From NCBI GenBank assembly GCA_000496215.1, contig KI543221.1, positions 79,462 through 92,383 on the forward strand: a DNA stretch of 12,922 nucleotides, given 5' to 3'. Source of the stretch: an uncultured archaeon A07HN63 (GTDB lineage: Archaea > Halobacteriota > Halobacteria > Halobacteriales > Haloferacaceae). A model generated the notes under the pieces. The model was not told where the DNA came from. It made no database searches and saw only the letters and a list, made by a program, of their open reading frames with translations. Shown piece after piece: positions 1-4,729 of the stretch. The stretch's first letter is position 1. Each line of letters opens with the position of its first letter. The translations under genes were made by a program, and so were the position numbers.

Positions 1-85
1 GTGCTCTGTGCCCTGCTGTCGATTATCTGCGCGGATGAGAGTTCTCTCTGCAGGCTCGCTTCGTCACCGATCGATGTACGGAAAA

Positions 86-370
86 CTAGTCGATATGCCC
101 TTCGCGGCGGAGCTGATCGGCGTCCTGACTCTCGTAGCGCCACTCGACATCGGCCTTCTCGTCCTGCCAGTCCCACGGCTCGATGAGCACGATGTCGTCC
201 TCGTCGATCCACGTCCGAAAGCGCATCCGGCCGGGGATGCGTCCCATGCGTTCTTTGCCGTCGTTACAGCGGAGTCGCACCCGGCCGCCACCGAGCATAT
301 CGGTCACGACCGCGAACATCTCGTCGTCGTTGGGCATGCGGAGATCGTTCCGCCCTGATTCTTCTGACAC
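86..370 (-). CDS. eif1A: Translation initiation factor aIF1A (eIF-1A)
   Basis: This 94-residue protein matches archaeal aIF1A over its whole length. The factor binds the A site of the small ribosomal subunit and helps place initiator tRNA and mRNA. The OB-fold (S1-like) core runs from about residue 12 to 75, with the family segments MFAVVTDMLGGGRVRLRC, GKERMGRIPGRMR and WIDEDDIVLIEPWDWQDEKAD, followed by the short WRY and acidic C-terminal tail. The start is GTG. It is supported by an AT-rich box (ATTTAAT on the minus strand, 394-400) centred 27 nt upstream, so the mRNA is probably leaderless. A run of four T follows the stop on the coding strand. The gene stands alone, 123 bp downstream of a small membrane-protein gene on the same strand that has its own promoter. 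The identification is firm. Confidence 0.96.
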   Translation of the reverse strand: MSEESGRNDLRMPNDDEMFAVVTDMLGGGRVRLRCNDGKERMGRIPGRMRFRTWIDEDDIVLIEPWDWQDEKADVEWRYESQDADQLRREGHID

Positions 371-393
371 AGCGGGAATACGACCCCGACAGC

Positions 394-400
394 ATTAAAT
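394..400 (-). promoter_or_regulatory. TATA box of eif1A
   Basis: The minus strand reads ATTTAAT, centred 27 nt upstream of the GTG start. This is the expected distance for an archaeal TATA element of a leaderless transcript. Confidence 0.6.
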
Positions 401-493
401 CGTGGCATGTCGCCCTGACACGGGCTGCTACCGAAGCCAGCCCCTCGTCTTCCGGTGTGCGGCAGACGCCCGGCGAGAAACTGCGTCAATCGA

Positions 494-631
494 CTACCCG
501 CCATCGGCGTTGCGAGCCTGTGACAGCTTCAGCAACACCAGATAGCCGATCAGCCCGCCCACAAATAGCAATACCGGCAAGACGAACGGTCCGAACGTCG
601 AAAGGAGAGTATCGAGCGGGCCGAGTGACAT
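494..631 (-). CDS. Small single-pass membrane protein (45 aa)
   Basis: The minus strand from the ATG at 629-631 encodes 45 residues: MSLGPLDTLLSTFGP, then an uninterrupted hydrophobic segment (about residues 15-36, FVLPVLLFVGGLIGYLVLLK), then a short polar tail SQARNADGG. It reads as a one-helix membrane protein with no recognisable domain. Two things argue that it is real. A TTTAAC box lies 26 nt upstream of the ATG, matching the leaderless promoter spacing of its neighbours, and the reading frame has a coherent N-terminus, membrane helix and polar end. It is too short for usual gene-calling cut-offs. It lies upstream of eif1A on the same strand, but eif1A has its own TATA box, so co-transcription is not required. 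The function is unknown. Confidence 0.7.
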   Translation of the reverse strand: MSLGPLDTLLSTFGPFVLPVLLFVGGLIGYLVLLKLSQARNADGG

Positions 632-654
632 ACAGATTCCAGACGACGCGTGCT

Positions 655-660
655 GTTAAA
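655..660 (-). promoter_or_regulatory. TATA box of the 45-aa membrane protein gene
   Basis: The minus strand reads TTTAAC, centred about 26 nt upstream of the ATG at 631. The same AT-rich patch lies 31 nt upstream of a possible plus-strand TTG start at 689, so it could in principle serve both directions. Confidence 0.5.
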
Positions 661-688
661 CCCTGCCTGTTCACCCCTGTTCGGCCGG

Positions 689-817
689 TTGTCCTCGCTA
701 CTGCTACACAGCCGCCAGTCAGCTATCGCCGCGGTCGCACTGGCGATGGCGTCTGTCTCTCGACGACTACTGGTCGCGTCTGTCGGGATAGGAGCGTTTT
801 TCGCCGTGCAGTGTTGA
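689..817 (+). CDS. Possible small hydrophobic ORF (42 aa, weak)
   Basis: From a TTG at 689 (or an in-frame ATG at 746) the plus strand is open to the TGA at 815-817. The ORF encodes a mostly hydrophobic, Ala/Val-rich peptide (SAIAAVALAMASV, then RRLLVASVGIGAFFAV). It could be a small membrane protein or chance reading in GC-rich DNA. The rare start codon, modest third-position GC and lack of a recognised family keep confidence low. The rest of the gap between 632 and 887 shows no other feature, and I see no clear TATA box for the protease gene that follows. Confidence 0.2.
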   Translation: MSSLLLHSRQSAIAAVALAMASVSRRLLVASVGIGAFFAVQC

Positions 818-887
818 GTTGAAACCGGTATGAACTGGCCCTCCAGACAATGTCGTCGCGGTCGGTCTCAACGGGAGTGCCGACCCG

Positions 888-1802
888 ATGGCTGATCGGG
901 AACAGCCTCGATCGGCCCCGGAAACCGGCGATGAGCGATTGCCGGTGCGTGTCATCGCGGCTGCCGAGGAGACGATCACTCGCCAGTTCGACGGTGGCGA
1001 CGGTCAGGAATCGGGCGTTCTGCGACTGCTCGGCAAGGTCTGGGCTGTCATCGTCGCCGCAGGCCTTGGGTTCGGCGCGACGTTGCTGTCGACGGCGCTG
1101 GTGCTTGGCCTGCTGTTCTCGCTTGAGACCTTCTCGATCACACGGCCGTCGTCACCGTTGTTCGAACTCGGTGTGCAGTTTCTCCTCGGTCAACTTCTCG
1201 TCATGGGCGGGCTCTCGGCGGCCTACCTGTGGGCGACCGGCAATACGATCGAGTATCTCGATATTCATCGGCCGTCGCTCCTGCAGGTCGCCGTCGTTCT
1301 CGTCGGCCCGTTCGTCGTGTTTTCGATCAATATCGCGATCAATCTGGTCGGTTTCGCCGCCGGGATTCAACCCGCGCCAAACGTCTTGGCGGAGATGGTG
1401 TCCGGCACCCCGTCGCTGGTGTTCCCGCTGATCCCCGCGATGCTTCTCATCGTCGGGCCGTTCGAGGAACTCCTCTACCGCGGCGTGATCCAGACGCGGC
1501 TCACCAGATCGTTCACCGCGCCGGTTGCGATCCTCGTTACGAGTGTCATCTTCGCGCTCATTCACATCCCGGCGGTCTGGGGGCGGACGACGGCGACCCC
1601 GTCGATCCTGCTCTCGCTGGTTGGGCTGTTGGGCGGCGCGCTCGTCTTTGGTGCGATCTACGAGTGGACGGAGAACCTGACCGTCGTCGCGCTGGTCCAC
1701 GGGCTCTACAACTCGATGCTGCTGGTGCTCCTCTACGTGCGTGCCCGCTATCTCGACGACCTCCGGCGGCTTGCAGAAACAACGATCGTGCTGGTACTCT
1801 GA
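888..1802 (+). CDS. CPBP-family intramembrane metalloprotease (CAAX protease / Rce1-like)
   Basis: The protein has 304 residues. A polar N-terminus of about 45 residues is followed by multiple membrane helices (about 50-80, 95-117, 130-160, 178-192, 209-226, 238-257, 264-285). It carries the three signatures of the CPBP (Abi/CAAX) family: EELLYRG with E193, E194 and R198; FALIH with F222 and H226; and HGLYN with H271 and N275. These glutamates and histidines form the intramembrane metal-binding catalytic centre in the family. The substrate cannot be told from sequence. Members process prenylated proteins, bacteriocins or other peptides, and many archaeal copies are uncharacterised. The ATG at 888 is the first plausible start, and I see no TATA box at the usual distance. 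The next gene starts 52 bp downstream with its own likely promoter. Confidence 0.9.
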   Translation: MADREQPRSAPETGDERLPVRVIAAAEETITRQFDGGDGQESGVLRLLGKVWAVIVAAGLGFGATLLSTALVLGLLFSLETFSITRPSSPLFELGVQFLLGQLLVMGGLSAAYLWATGNTIEYLDIHRPSLLQVAVVLVGPFVVFSINIAINLVGFAAGIQPAPNVLAEMVSGTPSLVFPLIPAMLLIVGPFEELLYRGVIQTRLTRSFTAPVAILVTSVIFALIHIPAVWGRTTATPSILLSLVGLLGGALVFGAIYEWTENLTVVALVHGLYNSMLLVLLYVRARYLDDLRRLAETTIVLVL

Positions 1803-1854
1803 CCGGTCGGTGGTTGATCACTACAGTTTTCCTTGCAGCCGCTCATGAGCCAGT

Positions 1855-2490
1855 GTGGACGCCAATCAGCAGCAACTCGACAACCCGTTCGGGATGGACG
1901 AGGAGTGCACCAACTGCCCGAACCTCTGTGAGCCCCGCGACAACGTTGTCCACGGCTACGGCGATGTCGGCGGCGAGTTCCTCTTTATCGCCGAGCGACC
2001 ACACGCCGGAGCCGACGAGAATGGGGTTCCGTTCACTGGCGACGCGGCGGGCGAACGCCTCCAGTGGATTCTCGGCGAACTCGGTTTCGTCCGCTCCGAG
2101 CCTGACGCCGAGAAGCCGGATATGCAGAACGCCTTCTGTACCTATCTGACGCGCTGTCGGCACCCCGAGCGGCCGCCGACCGAGACGGAGATCGATACCT
2201 GCGAGCCGTATCTCAACGCCGAGGTCCGGATGATGAACCCACAGATCATCGTTCCCATCGGCCAGCGGGTGATCGAGTCCCTGGCGATGGAGTACACGAC
2301 CCGCAAACCCGAGGCGTTCGATATCGACGACGACCACGCGACGACGATCCGCGGCCGCGGGTTCGAACTCGTGCCGATGATCGAACTTGACCGCCAGACC
2401 GACGAAGACAGCGAGGTCTTCATCGAGCACGTCACCGAGAACGTGTTTGCGCGGGATTACCGCCAGACGAAGGGTCGACAGGATCGGTAG
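1855..2490 (+). CDS. Uracil-DNA glycosylase superfamily protein (family-4-like, Fe-S), divergent
   Basis: The protein has 211 residues. Four cysteines are spaced as in family-4 UDGs that carry a [4Fe-4S] cluster: C18 and C21 (ECTNCPNLCE) and C101 and C116 (TRCRHPERPP to DTCEPYL). The motif-1 region GADENGVPFTG (residues 52-62) matches the family's uracil-binding loop pattern GxPFxG. In active family-4 enzymes a later His-Pro-Ser/Ala motif follows a beta strand. Here the corresponding segment reads ELVPMIEL (171-178), with no HP motif. Uracil excision is therefore uncertain, and a different role in base recognition is possible. The GTG start at 1855 is chosen because the N-terminus MDANQQQLDNPFGMDEEC matches what I recall of haloarchaeal homologues, and an AT-rich patch (CAGTTTTCC) lies about 28 nt upstream. 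An internal ATG at residue 14 is the alternative. Confidence 0.82.
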   Translation: MDANQQQLDNPFGMDEECTNCPNLCEPRDNVVHGYGDVGGEFLFIAERPHAGADENGVPFTGDAAGERLQWILGELGFVRSEPDAEKPDMQNAFCTYLTRCRHPERPPTETEIDTCEPYLNAEVRMMNPQIIVPIGQRVIESLAMEYTTRKPEAFDIDDDHATTIRGRGFELVPMIELDRQTDEDSEVFIEHVTENVFARDYRQTKGRQDR

Positions 2491-2512
2491 CCCTGACGAC
2501 CGGGGATCACCG

Positions 2513-2520
2513 CGTTCAAG
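2513..2520 (+). promoter_or_regulatory. Promoter element of the DUF2064 gene
   Basis: The TTCAAG core (2515-2520) is centred 27 nt before the ATG at 2545. The same core, also 27 nt from the start, precedes the FAU-1 gene on the other strand, which supports a real basal promoter element. Confidence 0.4.
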
Positions 2521-2544
2521 ACGCCACCCCTCCGAGAGACTGCT

Positions 2545-3297
2545 ATGACTGTGATTGCCGTGCTGGCATTGCCCCCGCGAGACGGGCTTGTGCTTCCTGA
2601 CCTCCCCGAGACGAGTCCGCTGTCGAGCACCGCGGCGACCGATCTCTACGCGGCGATGCTGGCCGACACGTTCCGGGCGGTCGAACGCTCCGGTGCGGAC
2701 CTGCTGATCAACTATCCCGAGGCCGAACAGCTTCCCGAGACTCACCGGACCGACACCGACCCGGTCGCGGAGTTGCGCGCGCTCGTCACCGACAGCGTCG
2801 ACGACACCGACGCCGTCCGATTCGAGCCACAGGTCGGCTCGTCGTTCTCGGCGCGTGCCGGCAACACCGTGACGCACCTGCTCCGCGAGGAGGACGCCGC
2901 CTCGGTCGCTATCGTTCGCGGGACCGCACCGCTGCTCTCGCGGACGCTGATCGACGAGGCGGCGATGAAACTCCGGACCAACGAGGCTGTGCTCGGGGCG
3001 ACAACCGAGGGTCGAACCTACTACGCCGGCTTCACCGAACCCATCGACTTCAGCGAGGCGTTCACCGGGATCGAGCTCCAGCGACTGGCCGACCGCGCCG
3101 CGGACGCTGATCTGGAAACCGAGTTCCTCCCGCCATCGCCGATCGTCGAGACCGGCGACGACCTGCGGACGCTGGTGGCCCAGCTCCGCGCTCGCGTGAC
3201 CGCCGAGCGCGTAGTGCCCGAGCGAACGGCCACGTTCGTTCACGATCACGGGCTGGTCGTGATCGACGACGACGGGCCGGAACTGGTCATGAAATAA
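2545..3297 (+). CDS. DUF2064 (GT-A / nucleotidyltransferase-like fold) protein
   Basis: The protein has 250 residues and looks like a haloarchaeal member of the DUF2064 family, which is related to the GT-A nucleotide-sugar transferase / MobA-CofC fold. An N-terminal strand (MTVIAVLALPP) leads into an alpha/beta domain. A central segment VRGTAPLLSRTLIDEAAMKL (about 124-143) sits where the family usually has Gly-Ser-Asp-x-Pro before a helix, and EGRTYYAGF (155-163) matches the family's glycine-tyrosine segment. The aspartate of the GSDxP motif, thought to bind metal and nucleotide, is absent here (RGTAP). Either haloarchaeal members work differently or this one is not a transferase. The substrate is unknown. 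The ATG start has a TTCAAG box 27 nt upstream. The gene lies 54 bp after the UDG-like gene on the same strand and shows no overlap. Confidence 0.75.
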   Translation: MTVIAVLALPPRDGLVLPDLPETSPLSSTAATDLYAAMLADTFRAVERSGADLLINYPEAEQLPETHRTDTDPVAELRALVTDSVDDTDAVRFEPQVGSSFSARAGNTVTHLLREEDAASVAIVRGTAPLLSRTLIDEAAMKLRTNEAVLGATTEGRTYYAGFTEPIDFSEAFTGIELQRLADRAADADLETEFLPPSPIVETGDDLRTLVAQLRARVTAERVVPERTATFVHDHGLVVIDDDGPELVMK

Positions 3298-3529
3298 GTC
3301 CGGCAGCATCGATCATACTGCTCGTTTCACGTTTCTCACAGCAATCTGATTATTTTGGTTAGCGTTCTCTCGAAGTGGGCATGCTCACAGGTGGTGATGT
3401 CATAGCAGCCGCTGACGACGATTGACAGTCGGCTGTCGTCACTGGCGGCACATCCACCACGATCGGTGCCCTGTGAGCGACAGAACAACCGCAGTGGTCA
3501 CCAATACCACCGATTATCGGCCGTAAGCG

Positions 3530-3538
3530 TTAATTATA
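3530..3538 (+). promoter_or_regulatory. Strong TATA-like box upstream of a hairpin
   Basis: TTAATTATA is the most AT-rich TATA-like element I noticed in the window. It is centred about 25 nt before a perfect hairpin, so transcription would be expected to begin at or near that hairpin. No conserved protein gene follows. Confidence 0.45.
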
Positions 3539-3544
3539 ACGAAA

Positions 3545-3557
3545 AACTATGATAGTT
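3545..3557 (+). repeat. 13-bp palindrome between TATA box and expected start site
   Basis: AACTATGATAGTT has perfect 6-bp arms around one central base. It lies between the TATA box and the expected transcription start, a position where an archaeal repressor operator would act. No regulator is known from this window. Confidence 0.3.
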
Positions 3558-3558
3558 A

Positions 3559-3656
3559 CCCTGTGTCGCACAGGGAGTTCCGTGTCATGGTTGTGTGTCG
3601 TGCCATGTCTCCGCGTGCTGTCCTGGTGTCACGCGTCCCCTCCCCATTGTGTTTTT
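3559..3656 (+). ncRNA. Candidate small RNA with 5' hairpin
   Basis: The proposed transcript would start about 25 nt after the TATA centre, right at CCCTGTG-TCG-CACAGGG (3559-3575), a perfect 7-bp stem with a 3-base loop. It could end at the T run 3652-3656, giving about 98 nt. A 43-codon ORF (ATG at 3587, stop 3716-3718) runs through it, but its composition does not look like a haloarchaeal protein. I recognise no RNA family here. The call rests on promoter spacing and the hairpin only. Confidence 0.25.
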
Positions 3657-3663
3657 CTGATGG

Positions 3664-3682
3664 GAGACCACCCGATGGTCTC
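3664..3682 (+). repeat. Perfect hairpin upstream of tRNA-Ser
   Basis: GAGACCA and TGGTCTC form a perfect 7-bp inverted repeat around the loop CCCGA. It follows a T run and lies about 80 bp before the tRNA. It could be a transcript end or a processing structure; its role is unknown. Confidence 0.35.
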
Positions 3683-3733
3683 GTGAACGAACTACCGATG
3701 TCCACGCTTGTGGCGTAGCCCTAACCAGAACCG

Positions 3734-3739
3734 TTTTTA
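3734..3739 (+). promoter_or_regulatory. Likely TATA box of tRNA-Ser
   Basis: TTTTTA is centred about 29 nt upstream of the first tRNA base. This suits a transcript with little or no 5' leader. Confidence 0.4.
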
Positions 3740-3765
3740 CCCGCCACCGCCCGTTTTCGGGTGCG

Positions 3766-3848
3766 GGTGGGATGGCAGAGTGGACTATTGCGCCTGCCTT
3801 GAAAGCAGGTGGCCTTTGGCCTCCTGGGTTCGAATCCCAGTCCCACCG
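3766..3848 (+). tRNA. tRNA-Ser, anticodon UGA
   Basis: The cloverleaf folds by eye. The acceptor is GGTGGGA (3766-3772) with TCCCACC (3841-3847). The 3-bp D stem is GCA/TGC. The anticodon stem CCTGC/GCAGG closes the loop CTTGAAA, with anticodon TGA at 3800-3802. A long variable arm GGCC-TTT-GGCC marks a class II tRNA, the T stem is CTGGG/CCCAG around TTCGAAT, and the discriminator is G at 3848, as expected for serine. It reads UCA and probably other UCN codons by wobble. No intron and no encoded CCA are seen. The 3' end, with the bases just beyond it, is repeated downstream (3954-3985). Confidence 0.95.
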
Positions 3849-3859
3849 AGTTTTCGCGC
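3828..3859 (+). repeat. Direct repeat copy 1 (tRNA-Ser 3' end plus 11 bp), att-like
   Basis: This 32-bp stretch covers the last part of the T arm, the 3' acceptor strand, the discriminator and 11 bases beyond (including GTTTTCGCGC). It recurs exactly at 3954-3985. Such tRNA 3'-end duplications are the usual footprint of site-specific integration of archaeal proviruses and plasmids. Confidence 0.85.
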
Positions 3860-3868
3860 GACCATCAC

Positions 3869-3891
3869 GGCGAGCACCGCGTGTGCTCGCC
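3869..3891 (+). repeat. Perfect hairpin just downstream of tRNA-Ser
   Basis: GGCGAGCAC and GTGCTCGCC form a perfect 9-bp inverted repeat with a 5-base loop, flanked on both sides by ATCACGG or a near copy of it. It lies between the two copies of the tRNA 3'-end repeat. It may act in tRNA transcript ending or belong to the inserted segment. Confidence 0.5.
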
Positions 3892-3916
3892 ATCACGGAG
3901 CGCGGGTTGCTCGTGG

Positions 3917-3966
3917 CTGGGATTCGAGCAGGGAGCAGCAGTGCTGCGAGTGAGTTCGAATCCCAG
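3917..3966 (+). repeat. Nested inverted repeats derived from the tRNA T arm
   Basis: CTGGGATTCGA (3917-3927) is the exact reverse complement of TCGAATCCCAG (3956-3966), which is itself part of the second tRNA 3'-end copy. Between the arms lies a shorter perfect palindrome, GCAGCA-G-TGCTGC (3935-3947). The whole can fold as a double hairpin or cruciform. The 11-bp arm also matches the T arm of the tRNA itself (3830-3840). Confidence 0.7.
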
Positions 3967-3985
3967 TCCCACCGAGTTTTCGCGC
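3954..3985 (+). repeat. Direct repeat copy 2 of tRNA-Ser 3' end, att-like
   Basis: This is an exact 32-bp copy of 3828-3859, offset by 126 bp. It has no acceptor 5' strand, D arm or anticodon arm, so it is not a tRNA gene. Only 94 bp separate the two copies, too little for an element, so any insert has been lost or is a minimal scar. No integrase is present in the window. Confidence 0.85.
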
Positions 3986-4014
3986 AGCCCATCTCCGTGA
4001 GCAACGGCCACGGA

Positions 4015-4527
4015 TCAGGACCGCGCAATCGCGTCCAGAATACCCATACTTTGACCGACGCCGACGACGGCGATGCCGACAATCGGGAACACGTCGATGC
4101 TCCCGACGACCGCAGTAAAGTACGTGACCAGCCCGACGACGGTGATGGTCGCACCCCAGATGTAGATCCGCTGTACCTCGGTGGGCATCAGCGCGGCTGT
4201 GTACGCCAGCCCGACCGCGGGCAACAGCATCCACCCGCCGATGCTGATCGTCCACAGCGGTTCGGATACCGCCGGCGCAACGAACCCCACCGCGCCGAGG
4301 GCTGTCACGACCAGTCCGACCGCGATCACGGCTTGCCAGCCGCGGAGGACGGGACCGGTCAACTCGGTCCAGCCGGTCACCAGAAAGAACGCCATGAACG
4401 CCACCATCACCAGATGAGCGATGAAGATCGACCGGCTGCCGACGACGCCAGCGTGGTTTGCCCCGACGACGAACCACGCCAGCGGAACGAGCAGTCCCGG
4501 CCCGCGTTCCCGTATCGCTCGGTGCAT
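4015..4527 (-). CDS. Six-helix integral membrane protein of unknown function
   Basis: The protein has 170 residues and is almost entirely hydrophobic. About six membrane segments are visible (10-28, 34-52, 64-84, 92-113, 122-143, 145-165), with short polar loops such as TGWTELTG and PTEVQRIYIW. I do not recognise the family. It resembles conserved haloarchaeal hypothetical membrane proteins. The frame is open further upstream, but the ATG at 4525-4527 is preferred. A TATA box (CCTATAT on the minus strand, 4551-4557) lies 27 nt upstream, membrane character starts at once, and the upstream extension overlaps the nadE promoter and reads as low-sense sequence. It is divergent from nadE and convergent with tRNA-Ser. 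Confidence 0.8.
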   Translation of the reverse strand: MHRAIRERGPGLLVPLAWFVVGANHAGVVGSRSIFIAHLVMVAFMAFFLVTGWTELTGPVLRGWQAVIAVGLVVTALGAVGFVAPAVSEPLWTISIGGWMLLPAVGLAYTAALMPTEVQRIYIWGATITVVGLVTYFTAVVGSIDVFPIVGIAVVGVGQSMGILDAIARS

Positions 4528-4550
4528 GTAGAGCCGATTCGGCGCGACCG

Positions 4551-4557
4551 ATATAGG
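4551..4557 (-). promoter_or_regulatory. TATA box of the six-helix membrane protein gene
   Basis: CCTATAT on the minus strand is centred 27 nt before the ATG at 4527. It fixes the start over longer upstream alternatives. Confidence 0.55.
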
Positions 4558-4700
4558 CGTGTCTGTTGGCACCGACAATCGGCTCTCGGGGTGGGTGACG
4601 ACTCTCCAGTGATGGTGCTGTGAAATGCTCAACCCTCGATAGCCCCCGTGTTTCGGGGCATAAACTACGCATTTGCCCACTCTCCCGGGCTGGTGGAAGC

Positions 4701-4706
4701 CTATTA
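4701..4706 (+). promoter_or_regulatory. TATA box of nadE
   Basis: CTATTA is centred about 26 nt before the ATG at 4730. It excludes the longer in-frame ORF that would begin at 4673, since that start lies upstream of the promoter. Confidence 0.5.
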
Positions 4707-4729
4707 GTCGGTCCCGCCCCATCATATGT

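Larger units (their letters stand above)
3298..3765 (+). other. Long non-coding interval upstream of tRNA-Ser
   Basis: I see no convincing protein gene in these 468 bases. The interval holds an AT-rich patch (ATTATTTTGGTT, about 3350), an imperfect hairpin (TGACGAC at 3413-3419 with GTCGTCA at 3435-3441), a strong TATA box with a palindrome and perfect hairpin (3530-3575), a T run (3652-3656), a second perfect hairpin (3664-3682) and the tRNA promoter. Base composition is lower in GC than the flanking genes. These elements are listed separately. Confidence 0.6.

Noticed and set aside
1..85. Left edge of the window, open in one frame
   Set aside because: There is no recognisable protein end, promoter or RNA. 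It is just the sequence beyond the eif1A stop.
422..443. Hairpin GGGCTG/CAGCCC between the small membrane gene and eif1A
   Set aside because: It is not followed by a T run on the minus strand, and short GC hairpins are frequent by chance in this GC-rich DNA. I do not call it a terminator.
1843..3309. 488-codon open frame on the minus strand
   Set aside because: It spans antisense to both the UDG-like and DUF2064 genes. Its translation has no family features and is rich in Arg, Gly and Val, as expected for the mirror of GC-rich codons.
3381..3425. 14-codon ORF (MLTGGDVIAAADDD) about 30 nt after an ATTATTTT patch
   Set aside because: It is too short to support as a gene. It could be the start of a decayed gene, but no continuation is recognisable in any frame.
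3587..3718. 43-codon ORF downstream of the strong TATA box
   Set aside because: The spacing from the TATA box is too long for a leaderless start, there is no ribosome binding site, and the composition (Cys, Pro, Arg, Ser mix without acidic bias) is unlike the neighbouring proteins. A non-coding transcript fits better.
3741..3772. CCACC-GCCCG-TTTT-CGGG-GGTGG pairing at the tRNA 5' end
   Set aside because: The pairing is imperfect and uses the acceptor strand of the tRNA. It is probably incidental to a GC-rich flank.
3772..4623. 283-codon plus-strand frame starting inside the tRNA
   Set aside because: It begins in tRNA-Ser and runs antisense to the membrane-protein gene. The repeated FESQSHRVFA segment is simply the duplicated tRNA 3' end translated.
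4673..4729. N-terminal extension of nadE
   Set aside because: It lies upstream of, and overlaps, the TATA box of nadE, and it has no similarity to the NAD synthetase N-terminus.
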